Positions 6,051 through 7,245 of a stretch of 7,245 nt of DNA are shown here, piece by piece. How positions within the stretch are numbered: position 1 is the first letter of the stretch; the number at the start of each line of letters is the position of its first letter. The notes beneath the pieces are model-generated. The model saw only the letters and a program-made list of their open reading frames with translations. It was not told the origin of the DNA and did no database searches. The stretch spans positions 1 to 7,245 of the forward strand of contig WLHA01000052.1 in NCBI GenBank assembly GCA_009702955.1, given 5' to 3'. The position numbers were made by a program, and so were the translations under genes. The DNA comes from Actinomycetota bacterium (lineage in GTDB: Bacteria; Actinomycetota; Acidimicrobiia; IMCC26256).

Positions 6051-7245
6051 AAGATTTTGGAGCAAGCAGTGACTTGCCAGTAGTGGCCATCGTGGGGCGA
6101 CCCAACGTTGGTAAGAGCACATTGGTTAACCGTTTTATTGGGCGTCGTGCAACAATCGTTGAAGAGATGCCTGGAGTAACGCGCGATCGAAAGAGCCTCG
6201 ACGCTGAGTGGAACGGTAGGAGGTTCATCGTTCTAGACACCGGCGGCTGGATCGACACAGACGAACCTCTTGCTCACCAAGTCAGCCTTCAAGCTGAGCG
6301 TGCGATTCGCGAGGCTGATGTGCTCGTCATGGTTGTAGATGTCATGGTCGGAGTGCTCGAGCAGGACTCAGCCATTGCTCGGATTCTGCAACGCGCAGGG
6401 AAGCCTGTTCTTTTGGTTGTTAATAAGGTTGATGACGAGAAGCGCGAGCTGGAGATCTGGACCGCTTCAAGTCTTGGTTTGGGAGTCCCGTTCCCCGTCT
6501 CTGCTATTCACGGGCGCGGTAGCGGTGATGTTCTTGATGCGGTTGTAGCCGAGTTGCCACCGGAGCCTGAGGTTCCGGATGCCGGCGGACCCGATGATCA
6601 CCTATTCGCTATTGCAATCGTCGGCAGACCCAATGTCGGCAAGAGCACGCTCTTTAACCGCATTGTCGGTGACGAGCGCTCCGTTGTTCACGACATGCCC
6701 GGGACCACTCGAGACACAATTGACACAGTTGTTGAGACACCCGAGGGGCCGCTGAGGTTCATCGATACCGCCGGAATGCGCCGCCGCAGTCGCGTCGATG
6801 AGAATGCTGAGTACTACTCAGTAGTGCGCGCTCTTCAGGCAGTCGACAAGGCAGATGCCGCTCTTCTGGTGATCGATGCACAGCAGGGGGTCTCTCATCA
6901 GGATCAACGCCTCGGCGAACGAATCGACGCTGCAGGTACTGCGATCGTCATCGTGCTGAACAAATGGGATCTCATCGCTACCGAAGATCGTCCGCAGGTT
7001 CTCGCTGACGTATACGACAGACTCGGCTTCCTCTCCTACGCGCCAGTCCTGAAGATCTCCGCCCTCACAGGGCGTAGCCTGAAGGATGTTCTCCCGGCCC
7101 TAAGGCAAGCCGAAGAGGCGTACCACGCGCGGGTCCCTACTGCTGCGTTGAACAAGGTGATGCGAGAACTTCAGCAGAAGCATCCACCACCCCTCGATCG
7201 CAAACACAGGACGCGTATTCTTTACGCAACTCAGGGTGCGTCCGA
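6047..7245 (+). CDS. der: Ribosome-associated GTPase Der (EngA), 3' truncated
   Basis: Der is an essential GTPase with two tandem G domains that acts in late assembly of the 50S ribosomal subunit. The frame stays open from the ATG to the right edge, giving 399 residues. G domain 1 shows GRPNVGKST (17-25), PGVTRD (42-47), DTGGW (64-68), NKVD (126-129) and SAIHG (152-156). An acidic, Pro-rich linker (about 171-185) follows. G domain 2 shows GRPNVGKST (193-201), PGTTRD (218-223), DTAGMRRR (240-247), NKWD (305-308) and a SALTG motif. The C-terminal KH-like domain has begun (ALNKVMRELQQKHPPP) and is cut by the window end, so perhaps 40-70 residues are missing. All GTPase motifs are intact. The start overlaps the DUF512 stop by 4 bases, with GGAGG upstream, so it is probably expressed from the promoter at about 4595. 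Confidence 0.96.
   Translation, partial: MKDFGASSDLPVVAIVGRPNVGKSTLVNRFIGRRATIVEEMPGVTRDRKSLDAEWNGRRFIVLDTGGWIDTDEPLAHQVSLQAERAIREADVLVMVVDVMVGVLEQDSAIARILQRAGKPVLLVVNKVDDEKRELEIWTASSLGLGVPFPVSAIHGRGSGDVLDAVVAELPPEPEVPDAGGPDDHLFAIAIVGRPNVGKSTLFNRIVGDERSVVHDMPGTTRDTIDTVVETPEGPLRFIDTAGMRRRSRVDENAEYYSVVRALQAVDKADAALLVIDAQQGVSHQDQRLGERIDAAGTAIVIVLNKWDLIATEDRPQVLADVYDRLGFLSYAPVLKISALTGRSLKDVLPALRQAEEAYHARVPTAALNKVMRELQQKHPPPLDRKHRTRILYATQGAS

Overview
The window looks like a conserved housekeeping segment of a bacterial chromosome, most likely from an actinomycete-like (Actinomycetota) lineage. The evidence is gene content and order (tyrA-aroA-cmk-plsC, then ispH, then a PDZ/radical-SAM DUF512 gene joined to der), a P-loop and GTPase vocabulary of actinobacterial type, and what look like leaderless promoters. 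GC is only moderate (about mid-50s percent from the lines I sampled), so this is not a streptomycete or mycobacterium. An aquatic or environmental group such as the Acidimicrobiia is my best guess, held loosely. I see no mobile element, CRISPR array, tRNA or rRNA, and no sign of recent transfer. Base composition and codon use appear uniform throughout.

Layout. (1) Positions 1-3032, plus strand: a tightly overlapping run of four genes. These are the C-terminal part of prephenate dehydrogenase with its ACT domain (tyrA, cut by the window edge), EPSP synthase (aroA), cytidylate kinase (cmk) and a PlsC-type acyltransferase. The junctions overlap by 4, 1 and 4 bases, so the genes are almost certainly cotranscribed and translationally coupled. 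(2) Positions 3043-4562, minus strand: ispH followed 2 bases later by a small four-helix membrane protein of CopD-like character. This pair converges on plsC with only 10 bases between stop codons. (3) Positions 4563-4607: a 45-base divergent promoter region with a TANNNT hexamer 6-7 bases from each start codon. (4) Positions 4608-7245, plus strand: the DUF512 radical-SAM gene, overlapping by 4 bases the ribosome-assembly GTPase gene der, which runs off the right edge without its KH-like domain.

Functionally, the first operon joins aromatic amino-acid synthesis (AroA makes EPSP; TyrA draws on prephenate for tyrosine), pyrimidine nucleotide supply (CMP/dCMP phosphorylation) and phospholipid synthesis (lysophosphatidate acylation). 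ispH supplies isoprenoid precursors through the MEP pathway. The last pair couples an uncharacterised iron-sulphur enzyme to 50S ribosome assembly.

I found no wholly new system. The points most worth a second look are: an altered substrate-binding loop in AroA (Gly-Cys-Lys-Gly where Gly-Asp-Lys-Ser or Gly-Ser-Lys-Ser is expected); a compact, face-to-face, apparently leaderless promoter pair; a roughly 40-residue C-terminal extension on IspH; the uncharacterised DUF512-der pairing; the CopD-like protein coupled to ispH; and an apparent excess of the palindrome CGATCG.
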